The notes beneath the pieces are model-generated. The model did not search any database, was not told the origin of the DNA, and saw only the letters and a program-made list of their open reading frames with translations. Positions 26,966-39,034 of a stretch of DNA of 64,000 bases are shown here, piece after piece. Each line of letters opens with the position of its first letter. Within the stretch, counting starts at the first letter, position 1. The DNA is from Acidimicrobiales bacterium. GTDB taxonomy: Bacteria > Actinomycetota > Acidimicrobiia > Acidimicrobiales > AC-14. A program made the translations under genes and the position numbers. The stretch lies in the NCBI GenBank assembly GCA_025463925.1, contig JAODBK010000042.1:62001-126000 (forward strand), given 5' to 3'.

Positions 26966-28145
26966 CCGAACCCGAGCCGCTCCTCTCCGTGCGCGACCTG
27001 CGCACCCACTTCCACACGGATGCCGGCGTGGTGAAGGCCGTCGACGGCGTCTCGTTCGACGTCATGCCGGGCGAGGTGTTCGGCATCGTCGGCGAGTCCG
27101 GCTCCGGCAAGTCCATCACCGCGATGAGCATCCTCGGTCTCGTGCCCATGCCACCGGGCCGCATCGAGTCGGGCGAGATCCTGTGGAAGGGCACCGACCT
27201 CCTCAGTGCGACCGACGCCGATCTCCGCCGCATCCGGGGCAAGGAGATCTCGATGATCTTCCAGGACCCGATGACCTCGCTGAATCCCGTCTACACGATC
27301 GGCCAGCAGATCGCCGAGATCGTTCGGGTCCACAACGACGTGTCGAAGCAGGAGGCCAGGGACCGGGCCATCGAGATGCTCGAGCTGGTGGGGATCCCGC
27401 GGCCGGAGCAGCGGGCCAACGACTATCCCCATCAGTTCTCCGGTGGCATGCGCCAGCGGGCGATGATCGCCATGGCGATCGCGTGCGACCCCGACCTGCT
27501 CATCGCCGACGAGCCCACCACTGCGCTCGACGTCACCATCCAGGCCCAGATCCTCGAGGTGCTCCAGCATGCGTCGGAGGAGACGAACTCGTCGATCATC
27601 CTCATCACCCATGACCTCGGCGTGGTGGCCGGCATGGCCGACCGAGTCGCGGTGATGTACGCCGGCCAGATCGTGGAGACGGGCGCCATCGACGAGATCT
27701 TCTACGAGCCGCGCATGCCGTACACGTGGGGATTGCTCGAGTCCATCCCGCGGCTGGACCAGCGTCGCGGCGGCCGCCGGCTGCAACCCATCTCGGGGTC
27801 CCCGCCGTCGATGCTCCGGCCGCCGAGCGGTTGCCGGTTCCATCCGCGCTGTCCCTACTCCGACGGCGATCGCTGCGTCTCCGACGAGCCGTCGCTCATC
27901 GAGCTCCGCTTCGACCGCCAGGCCCGGTGCCACTACGCGTTGCAACCTGGGTGGTACTCGCCGGGCGAGCGGCTGGCGGTCGCCGAGGTCGAGTGGGACG
28001 TGCTCATCGTGGCCGCGACCGATCGCTCGGCGGCGCCGGACGTCGACCTCCCGGACGACCTCGCGGCGCGCGAACAGGTGCCCGAGACGCTGGCCGACGC
28101 ATTGACCGCGTCCCAGAAGCCGGGCCGGCGACGAAGCCGGAAGTC

Positions 28146-28149
<4 letters not shown>
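26962..28149 (+). CDS. Peptide-type ABC transporter ATP-binding protein, DppD/OppD-like
   Basis: 395 residues from GTG 26962 (GTGA overlap with the permease). Walker A is GESGSGKS, Q-loop [10 protein letters not shown], signature FSGGMRQR, Walker [13 protein letters not shown] and switch His [12 protein letters not shown]. The C-terminal oligopeptide-transporter domain has the Cys-containing CRFHPRCPY...RCHY segment (three to four Cys, an Fe-S-like site in some Dpp/Opp ATPases). About 60 extra residues after that segment, ending RRRSRKS, are not usual and are of unknown role. Confidence 0.92.
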
Positions 28150-29210
<1,061 letters not shown>

Positions 29211-29218
29211 CCGTCACC

Positions 29219-30784
29219 GTGCGCCGGTTCCAGGTCTTCGTCGTGATCGTCGCGGTGGCGCTCGTCGCGGCCGCGTGCGGCGGCGGGTCGAAGTCGGCGT
29301 CGGCCAACCGGCCGAAGGCGGGCGGCACCCTCCGCATCGCCGTCGCGAAGCCCGCGAGCCTCGACCCGGCCCAGGCCAAACTGCCGAGCGAGCTGCTCCT
29401 GGCGCAGCAGCTGTTCCAAGGGCTCACGACGTACGACCCGGCGACGATGGAGGTCCGCCCGGGCATCGCCGAGCGATGGGTCACGACGCCCGACCAGATG
29501 CACTGGGTCTTCACGATCCGGCCAGGGGCGACGTTCGCCAACGGTCGCGCCGTCACCGCGACCGACGTGAAGTTCACGCTGGAGCGCATCGCGTCGAAGG
29601 GGTCGACGTCCCCGCTGGCGGTGCAGCTCGAGCTGATCCACGGGTACGGGTCGTGGGCCAAGGCGGCCGCGCCCGAGCTGGCCGGCGTCATCGTCGTCTC
29701 GCCGTCGATCGTGCGCATCGACCTCGACCAGGCGCAATCCGCCCTGCCGGCGGTCGTCGGCAACCCCGCGCTGGGGATCGTGCCGAAGGACGCGGCGACC
29801 GCGAGCGCGTTCGCCGACCAGCCGGTCGGCAGCGGCCCCTTCCGCATCGGCCGGCGAACTGCGAACTCGCTGCACCTGGTGCCGGCCACCGGCACCCAGC
29901 ACTGGGTCGACGCCATCGACGTCACCCTCGCCGCGACCGAGGCGGCGGCATACAAGGCGTTCACCGACAAGAAGGTCGACTGGGCGCCGGTGCCGCCGGA
30001 CAAGCTGGGCGACGAAGCCGTCCGCACCCGCCGGGTGAGCAAGCCGTACATGGCCGAGCTCTTCTACGGCTTCAACGTGAAGGACCCGAAGTTCGCCGAC
30101 GTCCGGTTCCGTGAGGCGATCGTGCGGGCCATCGACCGCGACGCGATCGTGAAGGCGGTCTACGGCGGCACCGCGCGGCCGGTCACCGGGCTGGTGGCCG
30201 ACGGCGTGCCGGGACACGTCGCCGACCCGTGCGGCGACCGCTGTCGCAACGACATCGCGAAGGCGCGCAGCCTGGTCGCCGCCGCGTTCGCCGGGCAGAC
30301 CGTGCCCACCGTCCAGATCGACTACGACGACGACGCCACGCAAGGCGCGATCGCCAAGGCGATGCAGGCCAACCTCAAGGACGCCGGCATCCCGGCCGCG
30401 CTCCGCCCGCATCCGTATGCCGACTACCTCACGTTCGCGATCAGCGGCAAGCAGGAGCTGTTCCGCCTCGGTTGGATCGGCGCGTACCCGACGCCGGATG
30501 CCTTCCTGTTCCCGCTGTTCGTGTCGGGGCTGGCCGACAACGTCACCGGCTTCAGCTCGCCGGACGTCGACCGGTTGTTGAAGGCGGCGCGGGCCGAGCC
30601 CGACGCGGCCAAGCGCCTCGCCGAGCAGCAGTCGGCCGAGCGCACGATCATGGCGCAGCTGCCGGTGGTGCCGATCGCCCAGTTCGAGACCGACGCGGTG
30701 ATTGCGACGCGCGTGCGGGGTCTCGTGCTCTCGGCGTTGGGGACGTTCGACGCGACCCAGGTGTGGCTCACCGGCGCGCCGTAG
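29219..30784 (+). CDS. Peptide-type substrate-binding lipoprotein 2
   Basis: 521 residues from GTG 29219, 8 bases after the dppF stop; chosen because the signal peptide starts here (RRFQVFVVIVAVALVAAAC, lipobox VAAAC). SBP_bac_5 fold: GGTLRIAVAKPASLDPAQAKLPSE, LFQGLTTYDPATM, WVFTIRPGATFANGR, VRAIDRDAIV and FRLGWIGAYPTPDAFLFPLF. CGDRCRND has two Cys in the mature region. It differs clearly from lipoprotein 1, so it probably widens the ligand range of the same permease. Confidence 0.9.
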   Translation: MRRFQVFVVIVAVALVAAACGGGSKSASANRPKAGGTLRIAVAKPASLDPAQAKLPSELLLAQQLFQGLTTYDPATMEVRPGIAERWVTTPDQMHWVFTIRPGATFANGRAVTATDVKFTLERIASKGSTSPLAVQLELIHGYGSWAKAAAPELAGVIVVSPSIVRIDLDQAQSALPAVVGNPALGIVPKDAATASAFADQPVGSGPFRIGRRTANSLHLVPATGTQHWVDAIDVTLAATEAAAYKAFTDKKVDWAPVPPDKLGDEAVRTRRVSKPYMAELFYGFNVKDPKFADVRFREAIVRAIDRDAIVKAVYGGTARPVTGLVADGVPGHVADPCGDRCRNDIAKARSLVAAAFAGQTVPTVQIDYDDDATQGAIAKAMQANLKDAGIPAALRPHPYADYLTFAISGKQELFRLGWIGAYPTPDAFLFPLFVSGLADNVTGFSSPDVDRLLKAARAEPDAAKRLAEQQSAERTIMAQLPVVPIAQFETDAVIATRVRGLVLSALGTFDATQVWLTGAP

Positions 30785-32196
30785 CAGCCGGTCTCCTGTG
30801 GGCCGCGCTGGTCGCGGCCGGCTGCTCCGGCTCGCACCCACCGCGGCTCGACCGCAGCCTGCCGGCGACATCGACGCCGACCGCGTCGGTACCGGCATCG
30901 GCGCACCCGCGCGGTGGCGCGGCGCGGGTCGGTGTGTGGGAGGAACCTGACCCGTCGGCGCCGACTCTGGGCGGCGCCGCGGTGCGCGCGCTCACGTTTC
31001 CGCAACTCTTCGTGGCCGCCCCCGACGGCTCGTGGCAGCCATCGCTGGTCGTGGCGGGCTCCGACACGCTCGCCGCCGACCATCGGTCGGTGACGTTCGC
31101 GCTGGTGCCGGGCGCGGCCTGGTCCGACGGCACCGCGATCACCGCGTCCGATCTGCGGCGCTCGGCCGACACCCGGTTCGTCGCCGGCGTCGACGAGCTC
31201 TCCGGCGGATCGGTCCGGGTGCGCTTCACCGGACCGCTCGGGCCGTCGGCCTGGCACCGGCTCTGGTCGGGCACCGACTCGGTCGGACCGCCGGTGCCCG
31301 GTGTGTTCGGCGGGCCGTTCGTCGTCGCCTCGTACACCCCGGGCCTCGAAGTGGTGCTGCGCCGGAACGACCACTGGTACGGCCGGGCCGCCGGCCCGTG
31401 GCTCGACGAGGTCCGGCTCGTGCTGGTGCCCGACGCCATCACCGCCCGACAGCTGCTCGCGCGCCGCGAGCTCGACGTCGTGATGCCGCCGGCGGCCACG
31501 GTCCGTACCCCGCAATTGCGGACGATTCCCGGCGTGTCGGTCGCCGTTGCTCCGGCCGCCGCGACCGGTTGGACCGTCGTGCTGGCGGTCAACCCCGACA
31601 AGGTCTCCGCGGTGGCGACGCGGGCCGCGCTGCTCGCAACGGTCGACCGGGCCGCGTTCGTGCGCACGTTGCTGGCCGGCGAGGCCACGATCGCCGAGAG
31701 CGCGGCGTGGCCGTCGTCGGCCGGGTCGCCGTCCGCTTCCGACGTGCTGCCACTCGGGCGGGCCGACCCGATCGACCTGGTCGGCGAGAACGAGGAGCCG
31801 ATGACCGCGCTGCTCCAGCGGTCCATGCAGCAGCGCGCCCGCCCGGCCGGCGGCGTGCTCGAGCTGCGCGACGCCGAGGCCGACCGCGTCGAGGGCTGGG
31901 TCGCGGGCGGGTCGTACGGCGCGGCCGTCGTGATGCGGTACGACGGACCATCGGTGTGCTGGACCTGCCGCTTCGCGACCCGCTACCGCGACCTGGCGGC
32001 CGCCGCCGACGCCGACGTGCCCGGCGCGATCGACCGCTTGGAGGCTCGCCTCCGCGACGACGCGGTGTTCCTGCCGCTGTGGCGCCCCATCGCGGTCACC
32101 GCTTGGCGCGCCGGCCTCGAGGGCGTCCGGGCCAACGGCTACGCGCTGTCCGGCGCGTGGAACGCGTGGGAGTGGTGGCGGGGGAGCGAGGGCTAG
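30763..32196 (+). CDS. Peptide-type substrate-binding lipoprotein 3, divergent
   Basis: 477 residues from GTG 30763, which lies 22 bases inside lipoprotein 2; this start gives a good lipoprotein signal (RRAVAAGLLWAALVAAGC, lipobox VAAGC), while later starts remove it. The mature part keeps SBP_bac_5 elements (FPQLFVAAPDGSWQPSLV, FALVPGAAWSDGTAITASDLRRS) and a late WRPIAVTAWRAGLEGVRAN segment, but is shorter and less typical. CWTC near residue 400 is a close Cys pair. It completes a three-binding-protein operon and is followed by a tRNA. Confidence 0.8.
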   Translation: MAHRRAVAAGLLWAALVAAGCSGSHPPRLDRSLPATSTPTASVPASAHPRGGAARVGVWEEPDPSAPTLGGAAVRALTFPQLFVAAPDGSWQPSLVVAGSDTLAADHRSVTFALVPGAAWSDGTAITASDLRRSADTRFVAGVDELSGGSVRVRFTGPLGPSAWHRLWSGTDSVGPPVPGVFGGPFVVASYTPGLEVVLRRNDHWYGRAAGPWLDEVRLVLVPDAITARQLLARRELDVVMPPAATVRTPQLRTIPGVSVAVAPAAATGWTVVLAVNPDKVSAVATRAALLATVDRAAFVRTLLAGEATIAESAAWPSSAGSPSASDVLPLGRADPIDLVGENEEPMTALLQRSMQQRARPAGGVLELRDAEADRVEGWVAGGSYGAAVVMRYDGPSVCWTCRFATRYRDLAAAADADVPGAIDRLEARLRDDAVFLPLWRPIAVTAWRAGLEGVRANGYALSGAWNAWEWWRGSEG

Positions 32197-32239
32197 AGTG
32201 ACCAGCCGCCGAGTCCTCGGACCCGGCGTTGCAGCGCTC

Positions 32240-32326
32240 GCGGTGGTGGCGGAATAGGCAGACGCGCCAGCTTGAGGGGCTGGTGCCCGAAAGGGCGTGG
32301 GGGTTCAAGTCCCCCCCACCGCACCA
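32240..32326 (+). tRNA. tRNA-Leu (anticodon GAG)
   Basis: 87 bases including the encoded CCA. Acceptor GCGGTGG (32240-32246) pairs with CCACCGC (32316-32322). The anticodon stem CCAGC/GCTGG encloses TTGAGGG with GAG at positions 34-36. A long variable arm (GCCC-GAAA-GGGC) marks a class II tRNA, and the T arm is GGGGG-TTCAAGT-CCCCC. A TAGAGT box (32194-32199) about 40 bases upstream may be its -10. The AbiE remnant follows directly, so this tRNA could be an integration hot spot. Confidence 0.97.
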
Positions 32327-32345
32327 ATGTGATGTGGCGTGAAGC

Positions 32346-32848
32346 TCAGCGCCAAGTACGAGAAGCCGGGTCCCATTTTCGCCCCAACGCGTCGGCGCTG
32401 ATTACGGGGTCGGCGAACGCCATGAATGCCGCGACGACGTCTGCGAAGGCCTCGGGCACCCGATCTTCGACCCGCTGCTTCCGCCGCCACGCCGCCCACT
32501 TCTGCTGGCCGATGTCGGCATAGCCGTCGAGGACGGCGGCGAGCGGTGCCAACTCGACGCCGCGGTGCTGCGCGACGTCACGGACCGACCCGACGAGGGC
32601 GTCGCCGTCGATGGGGTGGTGGGCGGCGAGGCCGACGACGCTCATGAAGTCGCGCCAGCGGGCGTTCACGGTGCCGCGTGCGACGGCGGTGACGATCTTC
32701 TCCGCGTGCACCATCTCGAGCGGGTAGCCCTTGACACCGATCTCGCCACCGAGCAGCCGTGGTATGCGCACCTCTTCGGGTTGGCTCGCGCCTCCTTCTG
32801 CAGCTCGATGTACGCGCGGCCGGAGGTGGAGTCGCGCGACGGGGTCAA
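32346..32848 (-). pseudogene. AbiEii-type nucleotidyltransferase toxin, internal deletion
   Basis: The original start is TTG 32848, overlapping the abiEi stop as TTGA. From there the frame reads the expected AbiEii N-terminus (LTPSRDSTSGRAYIELQ followed by KEARANPKR) for 26 codons, to about 32771. The reading then jumps, one base out of frame, into the expected C-terminal third (VRIPRLLGGEIGVKGYPLEM, then VHAEKIVTA, then WDPASRTWR). The segment in between, which carries the GS/DxD nucleotidyltransferase active site in this family, is missing. Either reading frame gives only a fragment, so the toxin should be dead. The junction lies in about 32765-32775. Confidence 0.85.
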
Positions 32849-33459
32849 AGGAGGACCTGGAGCGCGGAGCGCAAGGGCGCCTCGGCGCCCTTGAACTCGC
32901 GGGCCATGGTGATCAGTTGGCCCGGGTTGCGACCGTGCGGGGTCAGCCACCGGCGCAGGGCCTCCCATGCAAGCTCCGAGCCTTGGTTGTGCCGGAGCCG
33001 GACCAGATCGATGAGGGATCGCTCTGCCGAGTAGATGCCAAGTGGCCGCCGGGCGCCAACATCGAAGGTGTCCCGCCCGATGTCGAAGGTGCTGCGGTCG
33101 AACTGGTGTAGCCGGTGGGGCGCTTGCAACTTCGGCCGGGTCTCGCCACGAGGGATGGCAATGTCGATGGAAGCCGGGATGGCATCAATGAGGTCGTGGT
33201 GGGCCAGTGCCGTTTCCAGGCACAGCGTCGCTCGGGTGACCCGCTCTGCGATCTCGATGAGGTCGAGGTCGGCCGCGGGGGCATCTGCCCACCGGTAGAG
33301 GCCGCGGCCCAGGGTGATGAGCTCGCCGGTGTCCCGAAGGGCGTAAAGCCGGCGGTCGGAAAGCCCCTGGCTCGTGGCCTCGCTGTAGGTGAACAGGTCA
33401 CCCAGGCGCTCACGCAACGTGCGTCTCTCAGCGATCTCCACGGAGGAAAGCATACCCAC
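32845..33459 (-). CDS. AbiEi-family antitoxin of a type IV toxin-antitoxin pair
   Basis: 204 residues from GTG 33459 (ATG 33453 is an alternative). The N-terminal winged-helix antitoxin domain is clear (LGDLFTYSEATSQGLSDRRLY ends with ALRDTGELITLGRGLYRW), followed by the AbiEi C-terminal domain (HRLHQFDRSTFDIGRDTF, YSAERSLIDLVRLRH, EALRRWL). In AbiE systems this protein represses its own promoter and counters the AbiEii toxin without direct binding. The toxin gene downstream is broken, so the antitoxin is now an orphan; its frame is intact end to end. Confidence 0.88.
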   Translation of the reverse strand: MGMLSSVEIAERRTLRERLGDLFTYSEATSQGLSDRRLYALRDTGELITLGRGLYRWADAPAADLDLIEIAERVTRATLCLETALAHHDLIDAIPASIDIAIPRGETRPKLQAPHRLHQFDRSTFDIGRDTFDVGARRPLGIYSAERSLIDLVRLRHNQGSELAWEALRRWLTPHGRNPGQLITMAREFKGAEAPLRSALQVLL

Positions 33460-33538
33460 CGATGCCGGGTCTGTGTAGGATGTCCTCCGGAGTCACCTCC
33501 TGGCGACCGATGTGCCGCACCGTCCGCGAGATGTCCGC

Positions 33539-34138
33539 CTACGTGGCGGGCAACTCGCGAAAGGTCGGGCCGGTCGTGGCGCGGATGAGCGCGCCGGCCG
33601 CCAGGGTGATGACGACGCCGAGCAGGAGCGTGCCGGCGTAGAGGCCGAGGGGGGCGCGGGTCACCGCCGGGCCGCCGTCGCTCGGGACGCGGAGCGCCGG
33701 GTCGGCGGCATCCACGCCGATGACGCGCCAGATGCCGTCGGACCGTTGGAGCGTGAGCACGCGGCGGCCGGTCGAGCCCTCGACCGCCTCGCGGTACTCC
33801 ACCTTCAACGGGACACGGGCGACGTCGAGCATGACGAGGTCGGCCTTGCCGACCTCGAGTGCGGTGAACGCGCTCTTCTTGTGGTGGTTCACCGACAGGT
33901 CCACGAGGTTGCCGACCAGCTCGACGTCGCCGTGCGCGGCGATGCGTTTGCGGGCGTCGGTGCCGACCCCCTTGCGGGTGATGTCGCTGACCGCAGTGAC
34001 CCAACGCTCGGCGACGCCCTCGACGCGGGCCTTGCGGGTGCCGAACGCGCCGATGAGCCCGCCGATCAGCACGAAGCCGATGAGCACCGCCAGCAGCACG
34101 ACGCGGTACGTCCGCCGGAACCGCTGGTCGGGCGTCAC
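33539..34138 (-). CDS. Small membrane protein coupled to an MFS transporter
   Basis: 199 residues from GTG 34138, overlapping the MFS stop as GTGA. One N-terminal membrane helix (VVLLAVLIGFVLIGGLIGAF), a ~110-residue soluble domain with alternating strands and helices (WVTAVSDITRKGVGTDARK..., VLTLQRSDGIWRVIGVD, reminiscent of NTF2-like Mce-associated domains), then a second helix (LGLYAGTLLLGVVITLAAGALI). No confident family. Coupling suggests that it works with or is made alongside the transporter. Confidence 0.65.
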   Translation of the reverse strand: MTPDQRFRRTYRVVLLAVLIGFVLIGGLIGAFGTRKARVEGVAERWVTAVSDITRKGVGTDARKRIAAHGDVELVGNLVDLSVNHHKKSAFTALEVGKADLVMLDVARVPLKVEYREAVEGSTGRRVLTLQRSDGIWRVIGVDAADPALRVPSDGGPAVTRAPLGLYAGTLLLGVVITLAAGALIRATTGPTFRELPAT

Positions 34139-35499
34139 GCGGCGGCGTCCGCCAGGTCTTGACCCTTGGTCTCGGGTACGTACCGCCACACCAGCCAGAG
34201 CGTCGGGAGCTGGAGCAGCATCAGCAGGCTCACGGTGTCGCCGACGTTGCCGACCGCGCCGGTCGCGTGGTCGCCGAGGATGCCGACCAGCGCAGGGCCG
34301 AACACGTAGCCGGCGATCTCGAAGACGTTGCGGATCCATGCCGCCGCCTGACCGCGCAGCTCGGTCGGGAACAGCTCGGTCGCGAAGGCACTCATCACCG
34401 GTCCCATGCCGAGACCGAAGAACACCGCCAGCAGCAGCGCGACGAACGACACTGGCTTCGAGCTGACCTGGAAGAGGAGGATCGAGAACGCGATGCCGCC
34501 GCTGAAGTACACCATCGCCGTCGGTCGCCGGCCCCAACGCTCCATGGCCCGGCCGCACACGTAGTAGCCGAGGCAGCCCAACCCGTACGCGCAGATGATG
34601 AAGACCGCGACCTCGGCGGAGGTGAAGCCGCGCTCGCGTTCGGCGTAGAAGGCCCACCACGCCGTCGACCCGTACAGCGGGATCGAGCGCAGCATGTGCA
34701 TCAATCCGACGAGGAGGATGTTGCGGCGCGACGACGTGCGCCACGGTTCCAACATGCTCGGCTTCCGTTCCTCGTGGATCCTCCCGGCCTTCACCGCCTC
34801 GAAGCGACGCGTCTCGCGGAGCCGGCGCCGGAACACACTGAGCACCAGCAGCGGCGCCAGCCCGACGAGATAGAACGCGCGCCACTCGAGCGGCCCGTCC
34901 TGGAGTCCGGCGCCGAGGAGGATGCCGACGACGATCGTGCCGAGCGCGCTGAACGTCAGCAACGTGCCGAGGGCCCGGGCTCGGCGCGCCACCGGGAACT
35001 CCTCGACGATCATCGTGACGCCGATGGCGTACTCGGCGCCGAGGAAGATCCGGCTGGCGAACTGGAAGAGCGCGAACGACCAGATGTCCCAGCTCAACGC
35101 GGTGAGCGCGGTGAAGACGGTGTAGCCGACGACCGACCAGAGCAGCGTCGGCCGCCGGCCGAGGCGGTCCGACAGCCGGGCGACGAAGAAGGCGACGAAC
35201 AGCCCGAGCTCGATCGGGATGCGGGTGATGCCGAGCACCGCCTCGCTCACGTGGAACGTGCTCTGGATGTTGGGCAGGAGGAGCGCCAGGATCGACGAGT
35301 CGTATCCCTCGAAGAACGCCGCCGAGACCAGCAAGAGGAGCAGGAGCTTGAGGTACCGCGGCCCCCATTCGAGGCCCGGGTCCCCGTCCAGCGGCGCGAC
35401 CGACGGCCCCTCGAAATCGATGGGGAGGCCAGCGGGGGTCGGTGCGAGCACCCGCTCGTCGGTCGGCGCGGCGATTCGGGCCATATGTCGGGAGTTCAT
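34135..35499 (-). CDS. MFS transporter, sugar/metabolite:H+ symporter-like
   Basis: 454 residues, 12 predicted helices. Loop 2-3 motif SDRLGRRPTLLWS, repeated in the second half as MERWGRRPTAMV, and the C-terminal YVPETKGQDLADA (PETKG) are marks of the sugar-porter/metabolite:H+ symporter branch. The central loop has RRRLRETRRFEAVKAGR. ATG 35499 or 35484 may be the start. It is divergent from the ABC operon at 35638 with a 138-bp shared promoter region. Substrate unknown; the neighbourhood suggests an organic acid or aromatic compound. Confidence 0.88.
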   Translation of the reverse strand: MNSRHMARIAAPTDERVLAPTPAGLPIDFEGPSVAPLDGDPGLEWGPRYLKLLLLLLVSAAFFEGYDSSILALLLPNIQSTFHVSEAVLGITRIPIELGLFVAFFVARLSDRLGRRPTLLWSVVGYTVFTALTALSWDIWSFALFQFASRIFLGAEYAIGVTMIVEEFPVARRARALGTLLTFSALGTIVVGILLGAGLQDGPLEWRAFYLVGLAPLLVLSVFRRRLRETRRFEAVKAGRIHEERKPSMLEPWRTSSRRNILLVGLMHMLRSIPLYGSTAWWAFYAERERGFTSAEVAVFIICAYGLGCLGYYVCGRAMERWGRRPTAMVYFSGGIAFSILLFQVSSKPVSFVALLLAVFFGLGMGPVMSAFATELFPTELRGQAAAWIRNVFEIAGYVFGPALVGILGDHATGAVGNVGDTVSLLMLLQLPTLWLVWRYVPETKGQDLADAAA

Positions 35500-35621
35500 T
35501 CGACGCCCGGGCGGTCGTGCCTGCTGGATCGAGCCACGGTCGATGGCCCGGGCAACCGGGCCTGACCGACAGGAGACCTGCCCGAAGGACTAGAACTGTT
35601 GACCAGTCAGAAATCGGCTCA

Positions 35622-37110
<1,489 letters not shown>

Positions 37111-37120
37111 GGGCCTGGTC

Positions 37121-39034
37121 GTGCACAGCTTCATGCCCTACGTCGTGGTCGGCATCATCCTCGGCTGCCTGTACGCGTTGACGGCCTGCGGGCTGGTCGT
37201 GACGTACCAGACGTCGGGCATCTTCAACTTCGCGCACGGTGCCATCGGCATGTTCATGGCGTTCACGTACTGGCAGCTCTCGGGCGGTTGGGGCCTGCCG
37301 TGGCCCGTCGCGTTGCTGCTCGTGCTGCTGGTCCTCGCGCCACTCCTCGGAGCCGCCATCGAGCGCTTGGCCATCCGCCCGTTGTACGGCGCCTCGCTCG
37401 GCGTGACCCTCGCAGTCACCCTCGGGCTGCTGCTGTTCCTTCTCGGCCTGGCCGACGCGATCTGGAAGCCCACCATCACCCGGCGGCTGCCCGAGATCCT
37501 CCCCGGTCACCAGGTCAAGCTCTTCGGCGTGGTCGTGACGTACTACGAGATCCTGGTGCTGGTGATCTCGGTCGCGGCCGCGGCCGGCCTCCGCCTGCTC
37601 TTCACCCGCACCCGCGCCGGCATCACCATGCGGGCGGTCGTCGACGACCGTGACCTGACGTCGCGTTCGGGCGCCAACCCGGCCCGCTCGGCCCAGCTGA
37701 GCTGGGCGCTCGGCGCGTCGATCGCGGCCCTTGCCAGCATCCTCATCGCACCGCTGCAGAACTTCGACCAGTTCAACCTCACGATCCTCGTCATCACCGG
37801 CTACGCGGCGGCGGTGGTCGGACGGCTCAAGCACCTCCCGCTGACGGTGGCGGGCGCGATGGCACTCGGCCTGCTCCAGTCGTTCGCGGTCGGCAAGCTC
37901 CCGAACCGATGGTTGTCGGACGTGGCACCCGTCCTCCCGATGGCCTTGCTCTTCGGGGCCTTGGTCGTCTTGCGCCCGGCCAGGCTCGAAGCGGTTCGGC
38001 TCAAGCTCGGTCGGGACCGTCAGACGATGGGCGTGAGACCCTCGATGGTGCTGGCGGTCGCGTTCGTGCTGGGGTCGTGGGTGGTTGGCCAGATGTTGTC
38101 GCCGGGCAACCTGCTCACCTTCGGTCACGGCATCGTGCTGGGGATCGTGATGCTGTCGTTGGTGCTCCTCACCGGCTATGGCGGGCAGGTTGCGCTGTGC
38201 CAGATGACGTTCGCCGGCTTCGGGGCCTACTTCATGGGCAAGTACGGCGGGTCGGGCGGCTCGCTCTTCGGTCTCGCCGGGGCGGTGCTGTTCCCGGCGG
38301 CCGCGGGCACACTGCTCGCACTGCTGGTGCTCCGGCTGCGGGGCATCTACCTGGCGCTGTCGACGCTGGCATTCGCCTACGCCATGGAGTCGCTGTTCTT
38401 CAATCACCAACTCGGGTACGGCGGCAGTCTCCGGGTGTCTCGATTCGTGGCCCATTCGCAGCGGGCATTCCTCGTCGAGGTGTCGATAGTGTTCGCACTG
38501 GTGGCGCTCGCCGTGCTCGCCATCAAACGGGGCGCATTCGGCCGGCGACTGTCGGCGATGAACGACAGCTCGATCGCGTGTGTGTCGCTCGGCATGGATG
38601 TCACCGGGACGAAGGTGGCCGCCTTCACGATTGCGGCCGGCATCGCCGGTCTCGGCGGGGCGATGTACGGCGGCTGGCAGGGGATCGTCGGACCGAACGA
38701 CTTCGCCATGTTGACCAGCCTGCTGCTCCTCCTGACGCTGGCGGTGGCGGGCATCAACGTCGTGCTGGGCGCGACCTTCGCGGCGCTCTACCTGGCGATC
38801 GCACCGATCATCGAGCGCCACACCCTGGCCAACTTCACGTACCTGACCGTCGGGCTGGGGTCGATCCTGCTCGGCCGCTTCCCGGACGGCGTCGCCGGGG
38901 GCCTGTCGACCGCGGCCGACAGAGTGCGTTCGCTCAGGCGTCGCGAGAACCGCCGGCTCGACTCGGTCGTGGCCGGCGACGCGGTCACCGCCGGCTTCGG
39001 CGAGGAGGTGGACGTTGTCGGTCTCGCCCGCTGA
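37121..39034 (+). CDS. Fused LivH-LivM branched-chain-type ABC permease
   Basis: 637 residues. Residues ~1-290 are LivH-like (GIILGCLYALTACGLVVTYQ, then GIFNFAHGAIGM, RAVVDDRDLTSRSGANPARS). Residues ~315-610 are LivM-like (LLTGYGGQVALCQMTFAGFGAYF, LRLRGIYLALSTLAFAYAME, GMDVTGTKVAAFTIAAGIAGLGGAMYGG). The two usual subunits are therefore one polypeptide with ~17 helices, followed by a charged tail. It starts 10 bases after the lipoprotein stop and overlaps the ATPase gene by 20 bases. Exact substrate unknown; systems of this type also carry urea, amides and aromatic acids. Confidence 0.9.
   Translation: MHSFMPYVVVGIILGCLYALTACGLVVTYQTSGIFNFAHGAIGMFMAFTYWQLSGGWGLPWPVALLLVLLVLAPLLGAAIERLAIRPLYGASLGVTLAVTLGLLLFLLGLADAIWKPTITRRLPEILPGHQVKLFGVVVTYYEILVLVISVAAAAGLRLLFTRTRAGITMRAVVDDRDLTSRSGANPARSAQLSWALGASIAALASILIAPLQNFDQFNLTILVITGYAAAVVGRLKHLPLTVAGAMALGLLQSFAVGKLPNRWLSDVAPVLPMALLFGALVVLRPARLEAVRLKLGRDRQTMGVRPSMVLAVAFVLGSWVVGQMLSPGNLLTFGHGIVLGIVMLSLVLLTGYGGQVALCQMTFAGFGAYFMGKYGGSGGSLFGLAGAVLFPAAAGTLLALLVLRLRGIYLALSTLAFAYAMESLFFNHQLGYGGSLRVSRFVAHSQRAFLVEVSIVFALVALAVLAIKRGAFGRRLSAMNDSSIACVSLGMDVTGTKVAAFTIAAGIAGLGGAMYGGWQGIVGPNDFAMLTSLLLLLTLAVAGINVVLGATFAALYLAIAPIIERHTLANFTYLTVGLGSILLGRFPDGVAGGLSTAADRVRSLRRRENRRLDSVVAGDAVTAGFGEEVDVVGLAR

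Noticed and set aside
35591-35601. TAGAAC-T-GTT before the ABC operon as a third copy of the TetR operator
   Set aside because: Only one half-site is intact and the spacing is wrong, so it does not match the 6-3-6 design.
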